Source of the DNA: Warburgia ugandensis
Taxonomy: Eukaryota; Streptophyta; Magnoliopsida; Canellales; Canellaceae
Direction: 5' to 3'
DNA: 64,000 bases
Assembly (NCBI GenBank): GCA_035236585.1
Contig: CP141130.1
Location: forward strand, 32,127,501-32,191,500
Below the pieces are notes generated by a model. That model had not been told where the DNA came from, searched no databases, and worked only from the letters and a program-made list of their open reading frames with translations. The translations under genes were made by a program, and so were the position numbers. Below are positions 1 through 10,856 of the stretch, piece after piece. Within the stretch, counting starts at the first letter, position 1; each line of letters starts with the position of its first letter.

Positions 1-737
1 GGAGGAATATCATCCTCACCCAAGCTCCCTCAAGCTTCAAGCCTCAATGTTCAAATGCTTCGAAGCAAAGGTAAGTGTTCTCAGCCCAACCTATTTCCCA
101 TTCCATTCTCTTCTTTTATTCTTTCTTCTTCCATCTCCATGATTGCACTTAGTTTTCATGGATCAAGCATCTTTATTTTGCACTCATTATTTTGTCGCAT
201 ACATTCAACTTTTATTGTCTTTGGTTTGCATGCATGAAAGATAGCTTACATGTATCCTTTATCTTAACCTTTCTATACATCCATCTTTTATTATTCTTCC
301 ACTTTACATGCTTCATCAATCATGCTTATCTTCATGTTTACATGCATAACACTTCCATGCATTCAATTAAGCTTGCATGCATCTTCTTCCTAGAATTCTC
401 ATCTTCATCCAATGCCCCCTTGCATGCATAATAGTTTATGTTCTACCATAGTAATTACATGTGTGCATGTTTACCAGTTCATCTTTCTCTTAGATTTCAT
501 GCATCCTTGTCATGTTATTTTGCACTTCTGTTTAGCCCACATAGTTCAATTAGTTCTTTTTATTATAACATGTATTTCATCTACGCATTGCACGTTCATC
601 CCTTTACGTGCTTCCATCATAGTTGCATGCACATCTATTTATGTAGCCTTTGCATGCATCTCACACTACCCCGCCTTCCATCTCTTACCTATCACCAACT
701 TAAGTTTCACACACAACTCATCCTCCATCTTCACTAT

Positions 738-772
<35 letters not shown>

Positions 773-1932
773 CCCATCACTCTTTCTTCCTTCTCTTTCA
801 CAAGTATTGTTCTCCTTTGTTCTTCTATTTTTCTTTTCTTATGGGATTTGGACTAAATGAGAAGGACAGAGGCCTCGTACCATTCTACGGTAGAAAGGAG
901 TCTTTCCTATCCTAGATTAAGGTGTTGGGAGAATAACAAATCTTTCCATAAAGAAACTCTAATTACTAGCTAAGAGCTTCATGTTGAAGAGCAGGACCAG
1001 TTCTAAGAATAAGTACCTATCTCTTACTTCATCTTCTAAGGCTGGAATTTGGTGTATCCTAATTGAAGGACCATTATCACTATGCTATTTCCTTCTAGTT
1101 CCTCATTAAGGTAGGAAGCCTCCTCTATGATTGCCTCTAACTTAAGGATGAATGACCTCTAATCTCCTCCTTATCTCTCTCCTTAAAAGCTACCATCTTT
1201 TCTAAAAGTGTCTACCAAGGAGATGCAACAAATTGTTTTACACTTCCATTCCATACTTACTTTTACTTCTTTTAATTAGTGCAATGTTTTAGGAAAGGTG
1301 TTAAGAATCTCTTCTCTTGGCTTCCTTAGCACTTCATTCCTAAGGATTTTTGGATAAGATTTGACTTTATGGGATTGTAGCATGTTAGGATAAGGAGAAG
1401 TGAACAACTTGGTGGTAAGTTAGTGTATTATGGCTTGAAGAGAAGCCATAAGTTCATGTTGAGTGACATAACAATGTAACCCTATAGCGGAATTCAAGCC
1501 CAGGAAGAAGATGTTTTATTTTCTTTCTTTACTTGCTTTCTTTATTTGCTTATATATCAAATCCTTGTAAGTTTTCCATTAATGAAATAGTTTCTTTTCA
1601 TTATTAGTCAATTTACTTTACTTTTTGCTTAGTTGCTTAATTCATTGCTTTCATATTTAATTAGTACTAACTTTAGTTCCTTGTTACTTTACTATCTTTA
1701 AATGTTTCTTTTCTTTTTTATGTCTTAGATTCTGACTTTCCTTTCATTGTTAATTGATTTACTTAGATTGTTTACTTTTCTTTCCCTTGAAGTTCCTTCA
1801 ATTTCCTTTGCTTGGCTAGGTTAAAGTAACATAACCTAAGTTTTAATAAAGTCCTTGTGAGATCAACCCTTTTTTTTTTATTCTATACTCCTATAAAGTT
1901 GTGCACTTGTGATAATAATTAAGAAACATTAA
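1..1932 (+). repeat. R1 5' LTR (3' portion only)
   Basis: The sequence matches the 3' LTR base for base with scattered differences, starting at the equivalent of 13851. It is pyrimidine-rich at first and ends in the motif seen in all Athila-like LTRs here: a 'gtgagatcaaccc' block, a 'ctat' motif, then 'gtgcacttgtg' just before the primer site. The promoter part (equivalent of 12430-13850) lies left of the window. The exact last base is uncertain by a few nucleotides because the expected terminal CA has decayed. Confidence 0.85.
741..770. repeat. (AC)15 microsatellite
   Basis: An uninterrupted AC dinucleotide run inside the R1 5' LTR. The equivalent place in the 3' LTR (about 14757-14768) has only a short ACAC stretch, so the run expanded after insertion. 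Confidence 0.95.
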
Positions 1933-1937
1933 GTTTA

Positions 1938-1955
1938 TGGCACCATTGCTGGGGA
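1938..1955 (+). other. R1 primer binding site (tRNA-Asp type)
   Basis: The 18 nt tggcaccattgctgggga sit a few bases after the LTR end. They are a mutated form of the site complementary to plant tRNA-Asp that Athila-like elements use; the same site at 55952-55969 in R3 is closer to consensus. Minus-strand DNA synthesis would start here. Confidence 0.85.
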
Positions 1956-2470
1956 CTTGCAACGGAGTTTAATTAATATCTAGGTTGTAATGCTTTACCA
2001 CTAGTTGCAGATTAGGATTGCATGTAATTACATTTGCATACTATCCTTATTCTTATGAATTTGATACTTTATATTTCTTTTGTGGATGAATTTGGACGAG
2101 AATAAAGCTTTGAGGAAGACCTTAGGATAGTTTCCATTATTTTTTTATATGAGTGGATTGTAGTGAGATCAAAGTTGTATTTTTTATACATGATTCATTC
2201 AATTAGAAACTAATTGTTGTAATAATACAAAACTTTTCATTAGAAAGAAACTACTTAACAAGGATAGCATAAGTTCAGTTATAACCCGAGGGCATAGGCT
2301 GTTAGGGTTATAAGGCCCCATGGGTTGAGGCTCTAACCTTTTGTTAAGTGGCAATAGGTAGTTACATTAGATTTATCACTTTCCTTACATATAGGACATG
2401 TTTATCACTTTAAGGTGCTTATATGTTGATCAAACTATGTGAGGTTGTTTAGAACATTAGTAAGGGAACT

Positions 2471-2475
2471 CATCC
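2471..2475. repeat. Target-site duplication, left (CATCC)
   Basis: CATCC immediately precedes the family A LTR and is repeated exactly at 5185-5189. Joining the flanks gives a leader sequence that matches R2 near 37671 and R3 near 56546, confirming the insertion point. Confidence 0.93.
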
Positions 2476-4237
2476 TGTGACGACCCGGGTTTTCGCATGC
2501 ATTTTTTAACTGAAAAATCTAAATTCCTAAGGTGGGATCCCGATTTGAAAAAAACAATGCAATGCAGCGGAAAAATCTTTTATTTGGAATTCATTTTGAA
2601 AACCCCGAGTGTCATTTGTTTTCACAACAACTAAGGTAGTTTTTGAACAGCTTTAGAAATCACAAATGCTTTTTCCCCAGGTCTATCTAGTCACAATGCA
2701 TAGCCCAACTGTAACTAAGTACAAACACATGTCCAAAGGGTTGAGAGTTTACTCACATGTGTATTTGTTTCCTTTTGGATTCACTTGCTCATAGCACTAA
2801 CATAGATGCCCTCTTTTTGTGAGTGAAGCTGTCCTAAACCATGATATATACGAACGTATCCTGTCCTTGAGTACTTGCTGATGTCTGAAGAATGTTAAGG
2901 ATTGGGTGAGTATATAATATACTCAATAGGAGTCTATCACTATTAGTTTTATAATGCATGCGATCTTTAAAATCATGTGCTCATAAAAACATATGCATGT
3001 TGTACGAATAATCACGTTCAATATCGATATTAAAAGCCACTGCCAAACCGAAATGCTGACGACTTAAAGAAATATCATAATCCAAGTCGAAAGTATCATA
3101 CATCATAATCATAAAAATATGTCATAACATCATGATATGCATCAGATGCTTCATGGAATCCAACTCATGGATATCTATCATGGTATGGTCGACCAACCTT
3201 ATATCATGTCATATGCAATGCACATAAATCCACAAAACCATAGGGTCCCACTATGCCCACGACCTCACCGCCGTGTGGTCCCCGGGTACCTAGGGACACA
3301 GGATCATACACCTCCACGGGGCATATGACACTTCGACCCAGTGCCGTGACACCAGTGGTAGCCCCCTGTACCACATGCAGTCGAAGCAGGGACATGCCCT
3401 TTTTGGGCGTGGTACCCATCCACCTAATAGTGGTAGAGGTTGGGTGGCCAACCCACACCCCTCGGCATAGCACCCATGAGCTTACAAGCCCAAATCATGT
3501 ACGATCGAATAAGCCAAAAACCTCTGTTCAAAACCAGTCCTCTTTGGATCCCTCACAACTGCCTGGCCCTCGGCACTTCAGCGTCTTTTGGCAACCCTCA
3601 AGGACATGCAATCTTTGCAAGAGCTTAATGCTTATAAATCGTGCAATGTATGCAATAGTTTGCAAAACATATATGTGCATAATGTATATGCAATCATTTA
3701 CAAAACATGTCTATGTACAGAACGTTTATCATATCAAGTCATGCTAAACAAGTCATATACTTATAACATATGTTCTCAAAACAATAATAGATCTTTTAAA
3801 AGAATCTAATAGTGATAGAGCACCTACTTGACTAAGTTGCGTTAACCCCTTTTGTCCTCGTACGCTCCTGAACATGGTTTGGGGACTCAAGGTTAGTTTA
3901 ACCTATCTTTTATGGGTTTAGAGAAGTTGGGTCTTATTACTTAGTCATTAGGGGTCCATCCCTATGCCTATGGGTGTCCTAAGGTCCTAATTAGGCCGTG
4001 GTATTCTCAGTTTTCCAAAGTTCTAGTGGCCACGCGCCACCATCCTATTCTAAGGGTCGTGCCCACCTTTTATTGGGCCTTGATAAGAGATTTTATGGTT
4101 TTTATGTGTCTGCATCGTCGATACGGACACAACGCCTTTTGCGGTGCCTCAATCGGAGCTCTAGATCTCAAGTTATAAGCGTTTTAGTGTTGTATGTACA
4201 TAGAGTCTTTAAAGACAAAAAGTCGGAATGCTAGGGT

Positions 4238-4440
4238 GTTGCGCGTCTGCATCATGTGCCCTGCTTCCTTAACAACCAAAAAAATGACGCTTTGCTAGTA
4301 CGCTGCGCGTCTGCAGTGCGCACCTCAGCGGGCGCGTCTGCAGACGCGCGCAAATCTCTGCCCGTCTGTCCCTTTAGCGAGCGCGTCCCTGGACGCACCC
4401 GTTTGGTTTTTCAAACAGGCGTCGACCTGCGTCAACGTGG
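4238..4440 (-). repeat. CpG-rich cluster of GCGTCTGC/palindrome motifs in family A LTR
   Basis: The motif gcgcgtctgca occurs at least three times (about 4240, 4306, 4333), with gcgtctgcagacgcg forming a perfect palindrome. The region is far richer in CpG than the rest of the LTR. The same cluster survives in copy 2 (about 58720-58890), so it belongs to the family. Confidence 0.7.
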
Positions 4441-4756
4441 GACGTTCCTATTGGATCGTCCCGCCTGTTAGCGACCAGGGTCGTCCTCAGGTCACCCTGG
4501 TTCGACCCTGTCAAACCAGTGCGGCCCTGGGGACGTCCCAGGGTCCTTGGTGGTGCTCCCAGGCTCCGTTTTGCATGGTTTTTCATGCAAAAACTTAGGA
4601 GAATTGAGCCTAAGACTATGGGTGAGATGGGTTTGGGGAGTTTTTGAGCATACCTACTTCGTGGGTGGTTTTCTCTCCACGTTTTCCCCTCTTGGTCACT
4701 GCTCCGCGATGGGTTTTCTCCAAGGTTTTGGGCTGCCATTAGAGGCACCCAAGAGC

Positions 4757-4766
4757 TCTATTTATA
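4757..4766 (-). promoter_or_regulatory. Family A LTR TATA box
   Basis: On the minus strand this reads ctataaatag within the near-palindrome gctctataaatagagctc. It is about 420 bp from the LTR start in minus orientation, a normal U3 length. Copy 2 has a weakened version (aatataatta, 58371-58380). Confidence 0.6.
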
Positions 4767-5184
4767 GAGCTTTTAAAGAGGGTTCTGGAGGGGTTCTAAC
4801 CGCCTTTGAATGGCGGTGGGGAATCCTCTAGAATGGTTGTGGTTTCTCCTTGAAACACCGCCGTTCCAGAAGCCTCTAGGAGCTTGAAGACGACGGGGTG
4901 CCCGTATCAAAACGGGCACCTGTGTTTTTCAGGTTAAGTCGTTTTTGTGAAATTTACAATTTTGCCCCTGAACTTCAAAGGGCCATATCTTGCTCATTTT
5001 AACTCCGTTTTGGGTGATTTTGGTCTCGTTGGATTCCCTTTTCCGAGATGCATCTAATGGAACCACTTTCAAGACCAAATTCCTGGGTTTAGTCAAGGAA
5101 AATAGTGAAATAACCAAAATGCCCTTATCTTTAAAACTGAACTTTTTATGGGCTTTTAATATTACAAAAATTGGGGTCATTACA

Positions 5185-5189
5185 CATCC
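5185..5189. repeat. Target-site duplication, right (CATCC)
   Basis: Exact partner of 2471-2475. R1 leader sequence resumes here with 'ccataagatcaag', as in the R3 leader at about 56560. Confidence 0.93.
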
Positions 5190-5891
5190 CCCATAAGATC
5201 AAGTCTAAATTTAGTCATCGTACCTTGGCCCATCTAGGTTTTAAATAGCACCTGACACACCACAACCTTCCTTTTTAATTTAAAATCAATCTAGAAGAGA
5301 CCTTAGCAACCTTTTGAGCTCATTGGAGCCTCTTGGAAGGAGGCAGCCTATTGCCACTCCAGTGGCCCATATTTAATTGACTGCACTAGTATGTAAATGA
5401 CTAGGTCACCAGTACATTCTCTGACTTAAATGGATGGCTGAGGAGGGTGTGAAGCAGTTGATTCATATTAGGATCTAACTAGTAAAAAATAGGAGAAATC
5501 TGAAAGAAGGAGCATAGGATAAGGAATATTTGGTGTCCTTGACTATTTGTTTGTTGTCCATCTTTTAGGTTGCATTATATCATTTAGGTCTCCCTCCAAC
5601 TAGATAAAAATAAAAAAGGTCTCTTTCATTATGTACAATGACTTAGCTTTGTTGTACATAAACAAATGTCCACTACACAATCAATTGGTGTATGCACGAT
5701 CATCAATCACTTAACCATAATATAGTGCCTTTAGATACAAAGATTGAACAAACCATTATGCAAGGTGAAAGGACTCTAGAAGATCAAGAGATCTTGCCAT
5801 AGAAATGGCCTACAAGGTAGTAGAAGTGAAACCATTGAAAGATTATTCTATGCCTATCCAATTCAAATCACCATCTTGAATAACTCTACCA
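5190..5891 (+). other. R1 leader between primer site and gag
   Basis: This stretch resumes the R1 leader after the nested LTR. It shares blocks with the leaders of R2 (37671-38240) and R3 (56546-57100), for example 'ccttggcccatctagg' and the '...tgccactccagtggcc' block near 5354. No gene is seen. The gag start codon cannot be identified because the upstream frame is broken. Confidence 0.65.
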
Positions 5892-6470
5892 GCAACTAAC
5901 ATAGACCACTTTGAGTTAAAACTAGGAGTTATTTAACTCTTGCTGAATTTCTATGGATTAGACAAGGAGGACCCATAACACCATGTCAAGGCATTTTTTC
6001 ACATTTGCTCTGCTTTCAAGTATCGTAATTTCTCAAATGACTCTATAAGGTTGAGACTATTCCAATTTTCTCTAAAACATGAAGCCAAGACATGACTCAA
6101 CTCTATAGAAGTAGGGTCCATAACTACATAGGATCAACTATCCAAGAAATTTCTGAATAAGTATTTCCCAGTCCACAAAACCAACACCCTCAGGTGCAAA
6201 ATTATAAATTTTCAACAAAAAGAGGCAAAGCATTTCTATGAATACTAAGAACATTGGAAGGACTCACTTCTAAAATGTCCCCATCAGGGATTTGAAAAGT
6301 GGTAGCAAGTTCAATATTTTTGCTTAGGTCTAATACTGTAGAACCAATGTCTGATAGATGCCACTAGTGGAGGGGCTTTCATGACTAAAAGCAATCTGGA
6401 ATCTTGGAATTTCTATAAAACACTTGTTGAGAATTCACAGTAATGGGATTACTCTACTTACTTGAAAAGG
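5892..6470 (+). pseudogene. gag: R1 gag core (Athila-type capsid region), inactivated
   Basis: A single reading frame gives the Athila-type gag domain: residues like NIDHFELKLGVI, then LRLFQFSLKHEAK, then KKFLNKYFPVHKTN and IDATSGGAF, in the expected order. At least seven in-frame stops interrupt it. Most can be explained by CAA/CAG or TGG codons changed by C-to-T or G-to-A transitions, the pattern expected of a methylated silent element. The related R2 gag at 38252 keeps the same blocks. A working product would have formed the virus-like particle. Confidence 0.8.
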
Positions 6471-7566
6471 AAATTCGTAGTCACAAAAGAAAGGCAAAAT
6501 ATATGAAATAGGGGCCACTCTAGATCTTTATAGTAAAATTAACATATTGACCCATAAGGTATGAAAGATATGTGACCTAACCCAATGGTTAGATGCCTTC
6601 ATGATGAATAGATATCCTATGCAACCTCAATTTGTTTGAGTCCAAATCATTCTACTCCATCGTGTCTATCTAGCTTTAGCTTCCTTGAGTTCTTTTTAGA
6701 GCAAGCAAATACTATGAATGCATACTGCCAATGTAGCACTAATAACCCTTATTCTGAGACCTACATCACTAGATGGGTTAGACATCCAAACTTTTCATAG
6801 TCAAAGAATAACTATTAAAAGGGTTCACTAAGGAATCCCCTCAATAACCTTCTTCTAAAAACACAATGCCTTAGTAGTAGTAGCCTCCTCAATAGTTTTC
6901 ACACAACAAAGAAAACAATCACTGGAAGAGATGCTGAACATGTTCATGCAAGGCTCCATGCAATTCCAAAATGATATAAAAAAATTCCAAAATGATACTA
7001 AACAAATCTTGCATGCCAACTCAAAGTCTATTGCAAAGTTGGAATATCAGATGGGCTAGTTATCTATTGCTCTTCAAGAGAGGGAAAAAGGAAAGTTTCT
7101 TAGTTAAGTAGTATCAAATCCCAAGGTTCAATATGAGATTAGTTCCATATCATCCAATCAAGCCAAATCCATCAAAAACCTTCAAAGTGGAAGACAAATA
7201 GATAATCAAGTAGGCCAAGCAAGGGAAATTCCACAACTTGAGGAGAAAGAAAAGCCTACACAATCCAAGAAAGGGAAAGAAACAGTACTACATACATCCC
7301 CTTCATCTGTACCCCTTCCTGATGCATCTCATGTCCCAAAGGCTCCTTCCCCTTGGAGACTAAAATTGGCTAAGAAGAAGAATAATTATAATGACATAAT
7401 GGATGTGTTTATACAAGTAAATATCAACATTCCATTACTCAATGCCATCGAAGAATTCCCTCCTTATGCTAAATTCTTGAAGGACCTGTGCACACACAAG
7501 TGCAAGCATAATGTGCATAAAAAGGCCTTCCTCGTTGAACAAGTTAGTTCCATACTACAATACTAG
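6471..7566 (+). pseudogene. R1 gag C-terminal/linker region leading to protease
   Basis: The first part is decayed. From about 6900 a coil-like Gln/Asn/Lys-rich stretch (SLEEMLNMFMQ, then repeated QNDxKK) matches the end of Athila gag. A Lys-rich linker follows. The 3' part (7366-7566) is open and carries VNINIPLLNAIEEFPPYAKF and AFLVEQVSSILQ, the conserved block just ahead of protease in this lineage. A stop at 7564 precedes the protease block. No zinc knuckle was found. Confidence 0.7.
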
Positions 7567-7935
7567 ACCCCTCCCAAGTATAAGGACCCTAGATTCCGTA
7601 CAATTTCATGTGTTAGTGGGGAACACATATTGTATAAGGCACTTTTAGATTTAGAGACGAGTGTTAACTTATTGCCTTACTCAATCTACGAGCAACTATG
7701 ATTAAGAAAGCTGAAACCTACTTCTACAACACTTCAACTAGTAGACCAATCTATCAACATTACTAGGGGAGTAGTAGATGTCTTAATATAGGTAGATGGA
7801 TTTCTTTCTAGTGGACTTTCTTTTCCTAGACACATAACCTATATACCATCTAGATAATGAAATCCTATCATATTAGACTGACCATTCCTGACCACATTCT
7901 AATGCCATAATCCGTCATGAAACTATCATTTGTAA
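7567..7935 (+). pseudogene. R1 aspartic protease (retropepsin), inactivated
   Basis: The frame reads PPKYKDPRFRTISC, then ALLDLETSVNLLPYSIYEQL, then IILD, in the order of the Athila-type protease. The catalytic D-L-G-A/S triad region is altered to DLETS and there are several stops, so it cannot work. It follows the gag linker directly in the same frame, consistent with a gag-pol polyprotein. Confidence 0.75.
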
Positions 7936-8269
7936 ACATGAGACTAAAGTTCAATATCTTCAATGCTGCACAACATATGGACTCTAAAGGGTCTTTTACC
8001 ATGAATGTTATAGAAAGTCTAGTTCATGACACTTTCCAATCATCCTTAGATTCCAATCCACTTTTGGATCAAGCTAGTCCCATCGAGGAAGTGGACCCAT
8101 TATTTGAAGCTATAGCAATAGTGGACACTCCAAAATGGAGACAAAAAGTAGAGCCCCTAACACCACCTTCCAATGTTTAGGACCCATCTAAGAAAACACC
8201 CACATTAAACCTAAACCATTTCCAAAAAGTTTAAAATATGCATTTTTAGTCCCTCTGAAAGCTTGCTTA

Positions 8270-9125
8270 TTATCTTACCCACTAATCTTGATCAAAAATA
8301 GAAAGGTAAGCTACTTAATATGGGGCAAAGGTACTAAAATTGTTAGATGTAGGTACCATTTACCCCATCGTTGATAGTGATTGGGTCCACCTTGTTTAGG
8401 TTGTTCCTAATAAATCTAGAGTCATAGTAGTTAGAAATGAGGACAATGTGTTAGTCCTCACTCAAATGACCACCGAGTGGAGAGTCTCTATCGACTACTT
8501 TTAATTGAACTCATTTATGAGGAAATACCACTTTCCTACTCCCTTCATAGACCAAATTCTACAAAGGTTGGTCAATCATGAATATTATTGTTTCCTAGAC
8601 GGATATTTTGGCTGCAACAAGATTCCAAAAGCACTGGAGGATCAAGAGAATACTACCTTTACTTGTCCTATCAGAACCATTTCTTATAGATGCATGCCCT
8701 TTGGGCTATGCAATGCACTGGTGACTGTTCAACAATGAATGATGAATATACTCTCAAATATGGTGAATAAATTGCTTGAGGTATTCATGGATGACTTTTT
8801 AGTGTTTGGGTCTTATTTTGATGAGTGGTTGGCCCACCTAGCTCTAGCGTTAGGGAGGTCACAAGAAAAGAATTTACTACTTAACTAGCATAAATGCCAT
8901 TTTAATGTAAAATGTGGCATAGTGCTAGGGCAAATAATTGAACTCCATAGCATAGAGGTTGACAAGGCCAAAGAGCACCTCATCTCTAATCTTTCCCCTC
9001 CTTGGACAATGAAGGAAATCTAGTCTTTCTTAGGCCATGCTAGATTTTATAAACATTTCATTAACGATTTTAGTAAAATTTCTAAGCCCCTTGTAATCTA
9101 CTTGCAAAGGAGGAAATTTTTAACT
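8270..9125 (+). pseudogene. R1 reverse transcriptase, inactivated
   Basis: The conserved blocks appear in order: KYHFPTPFIDQILQRL, YYCFLDGYFGCNKI, TTFTCPIRTISYRCMPFGLCNA (8505-8738), the catalytic VFMDD at 8781-8795, and SFLGHARFYKHFINDFSKISKPL up to about 9090. Stops are at 8502-8504 and 8736-8738 among others, and the frame shifts before RNase H. The YMDD-type motif is present as FMDD, the usual gypsy form. Confidence 0.88.
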
Positions 9126-9139
9126 TTGATGAAAACTGT

Positions 9140-9520
9140 ATGAAGACCTTTGAAAATCTTAAAGCCAAACTCACCTTTGTGCCTATCATACAATCACTGG
9201 ATTGGAATGTATCATATGAAATAATGTGTGATGCCTCCAATTATGCTGTCGACACTGTTCTAGGCAAGAAAATTGTAAAACTTTCCCATGTGATTTATTG
9301 TGCCAGTAAGATTCTCAATGACACCCAACTTAACTACTCCGTTACTAAGAAAGAGTTGTTGGTTTTATTTTTTGCATTGGACAAATTTAGGTCCTACCTA
9401 CCTCTTTCGGTCTAAAGTAGTAATCTACTCGGATCACATAGCATTGAAGGACCTTCTTTTTAAGAAGGATGGTAAAATACTACTCATCTGATGGATTCTT
9501 TTGCTATGAGAGTAGTTCAC
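9140..9520 (+). pseudogene. R1 RNase H, inactivated
   Basis: An open stretch at 9140-9415 carries FEIMCDAS-type residues (YEIMCDASNYAVD), IYCASKILNDTQLNYS and KELLVLFFALDKFRSYL, the RNase H-like domain of gypsy elements. The continuation VVIYSDHIALKDLLFKKDGK is in a different frame, so a single-base indel near 9415 broke it. The catalytic D-E-D set is partly visible (CDAS, KEL, SDH). Confidence 0.85.
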
Positions 9521-9720
9521 ATATACCAAACTTTTCCTGATGATCAACTTCTACAAGTTTACTTTACCTTGGTATGCTAACATTGTCAACTATCTTGTTA
9601 CAAATAAATTACTAGCACATTGATCAAAATGAGATACATCTAATTTACTACCCAAGGTTAAAAACTTCATTTGAGATGATCAGTATTTGTTTAAGTACTA
9701 TCTTGACCATATCATTATTA
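9521..9720 (+). other. R1 RNase H-integrase connector, decayed
   Basis: The sequence between the last RNase H block and the integrase N-terminus gives only short matches across frames. A DDQYLFKYYLDHIIIRC-like block near 9677-9730 resembles the start of the integrase zinc-binding domain. Confidence 0.5.
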
Positions 9721-10856
9721 GATGTGTCCTAGATAGTGAACATAGTAAAAGTCATCTCCTTTTTCCATAATCATGCTTGTGGGGGCCATTTTAGTACAAG
9801 GAAGACTATAGCAAAGATTTTGTTGTGTGGATTTTACTGGCCCACAAATTTTAAAGATTCTCACCTGCATTGTAAAGCATGTGATCGCTGCCACAGGTGA
9901 GGGACCATTGGTCATAGGGACATGATGCAACTAAATCTAATCCTAATTATTAGAATATTTTATGTTTGGGACATCGGCTTCATGGGTCCCTTCCCTAACT
10001 CTTTTGGAAATCTATACATCCTAGTGGGAGTGCACTACATGTCCAAATTGGGAAAGGCCATATCGTGTAAGATAAATGACCACAAGGTGGTGGTTGAAAT
10101 TTTTAAAGAACGTCTTTTCACGCATCAAGACTCCACACACTATTATTAGCGATGGAGATAAGCATTTTTGCCACCAGGTATTTGAGGCCATAATGAAAAA
10201 ATATGGAGTTACACATACAGTTGCAATGCAATACCATCCCCAAACTAGTGGCCAAGTTGAGGTATCTAATAGGAAAATTAAGCTTATACTAGAGAAGACG
10301 ATGAACTTTAGTAGAAAAGATTGATATTTTAGATTAACTGATGCGCTATGGGCTTATAGAAGAGCTCATAAAACCCATATTAGAATGTACCCATGGTGTT
10401 TAGTTTTTGTTAAATCTTATCATCTACCTATTAAGCTAGACCATAAAGCATATTGGGCAATAAAAACAACTCAACTTTGATTATGACAAAGTTGGGATTC
10501 ACAGGATATTTCAACTTCAAGAGTTGGAAGATCTTAAGAGAGATGCATATGATAGTGCAAAAAGATACAAGGATTGTATGAAGATGGTTCATGACAAATC
10601 CATCCTACGCAAAACATTTGAACCAGGTCAAAAGGTACTTCTTTACAATTCCCATCTACATCTGTTCCGAGGAAAGTTACACTCTCGATGGACCAGCCCA
10701 TATATTGTCAAAATTATTTATCCTTGTGGAGCCATTGAGATTGAAAAACATGGCACCATTTCCAAAGTTAATGGCCAGCTATTAAAACCATACTTTGAGG
10801 TGAGAAACCCTATTGAGGAGGAACTCCTATTAGAGAAGCCTATTTATCAAGACTAG
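9721..10856 (+). pseudogene. R1 integrase, inactivated
   Basis: The zinc-finger half (about 9720-9900) is scrambled by frameshifts. The core is clear: VWDIGFMGPFPNSFGNLYIL (first catalytic Asp) in the frame open at 9922-10149, then a frameshift to [10 protein letters not shown] (second Asp) and [13 protein letters not shown] (catalytic Glu) at about 10135-10324. The C-terminal part, 10524-10856, is open: ILRKTFEPGQKVLLYNSHLH, KVNGQLLKPYF. Stops and shifts mean no product. This is the integrase that would insert the cDNA, and its position after RNase H identifies Ty3/gypsy. Confidence 0.88.

Larger units (their letters stand above)
2476..5184 (-). mobile_element. Family A solo LTR, copy 1 (Tekay/Del-like gypsy)
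   Basis: The 2709-bp insertion begins TGTGACGACCCG and ends GTCATTACA on the plus strand, and is flanked by perfect 5-bp duplications CATCC (2471-2475 and 5185-5189). No internal region or second LTR is present, so it is a solo LTR left by recombination. I read it on the minus strand because that gives a start TGTAATGACCCC, a clean TATAAATA box (4757-4766) and an end CGGGTCGTCACA. Long LTRs with that end, normally followed by an initiator-Met primer site, are typical of Tekay/Del chromoviruses; the lineage is inference. It is inserted in the R1 leader. Another copy is at 57947-60563 and a fragment at 16900-17961. Open frames inside it are not conserved between copies. Confidence 0.9.

Noticed and set aside
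3204..3747. Overlapping open frames on both strands in family A copy 1, with counterparts near 17529-18011 and 59502-59945
   Set aside because: They are the non-coding LTR read in several frames. The frames are of different length in each copy and change phase between copies.
4374..4831. Open frames of 94-124 codons in the GC-rich part of family A, and matching ones at 58353-58935
   Set aside because: Both strands are open together, as expected of CpG-rich sequence. Lengths and starts differ between the two copies.
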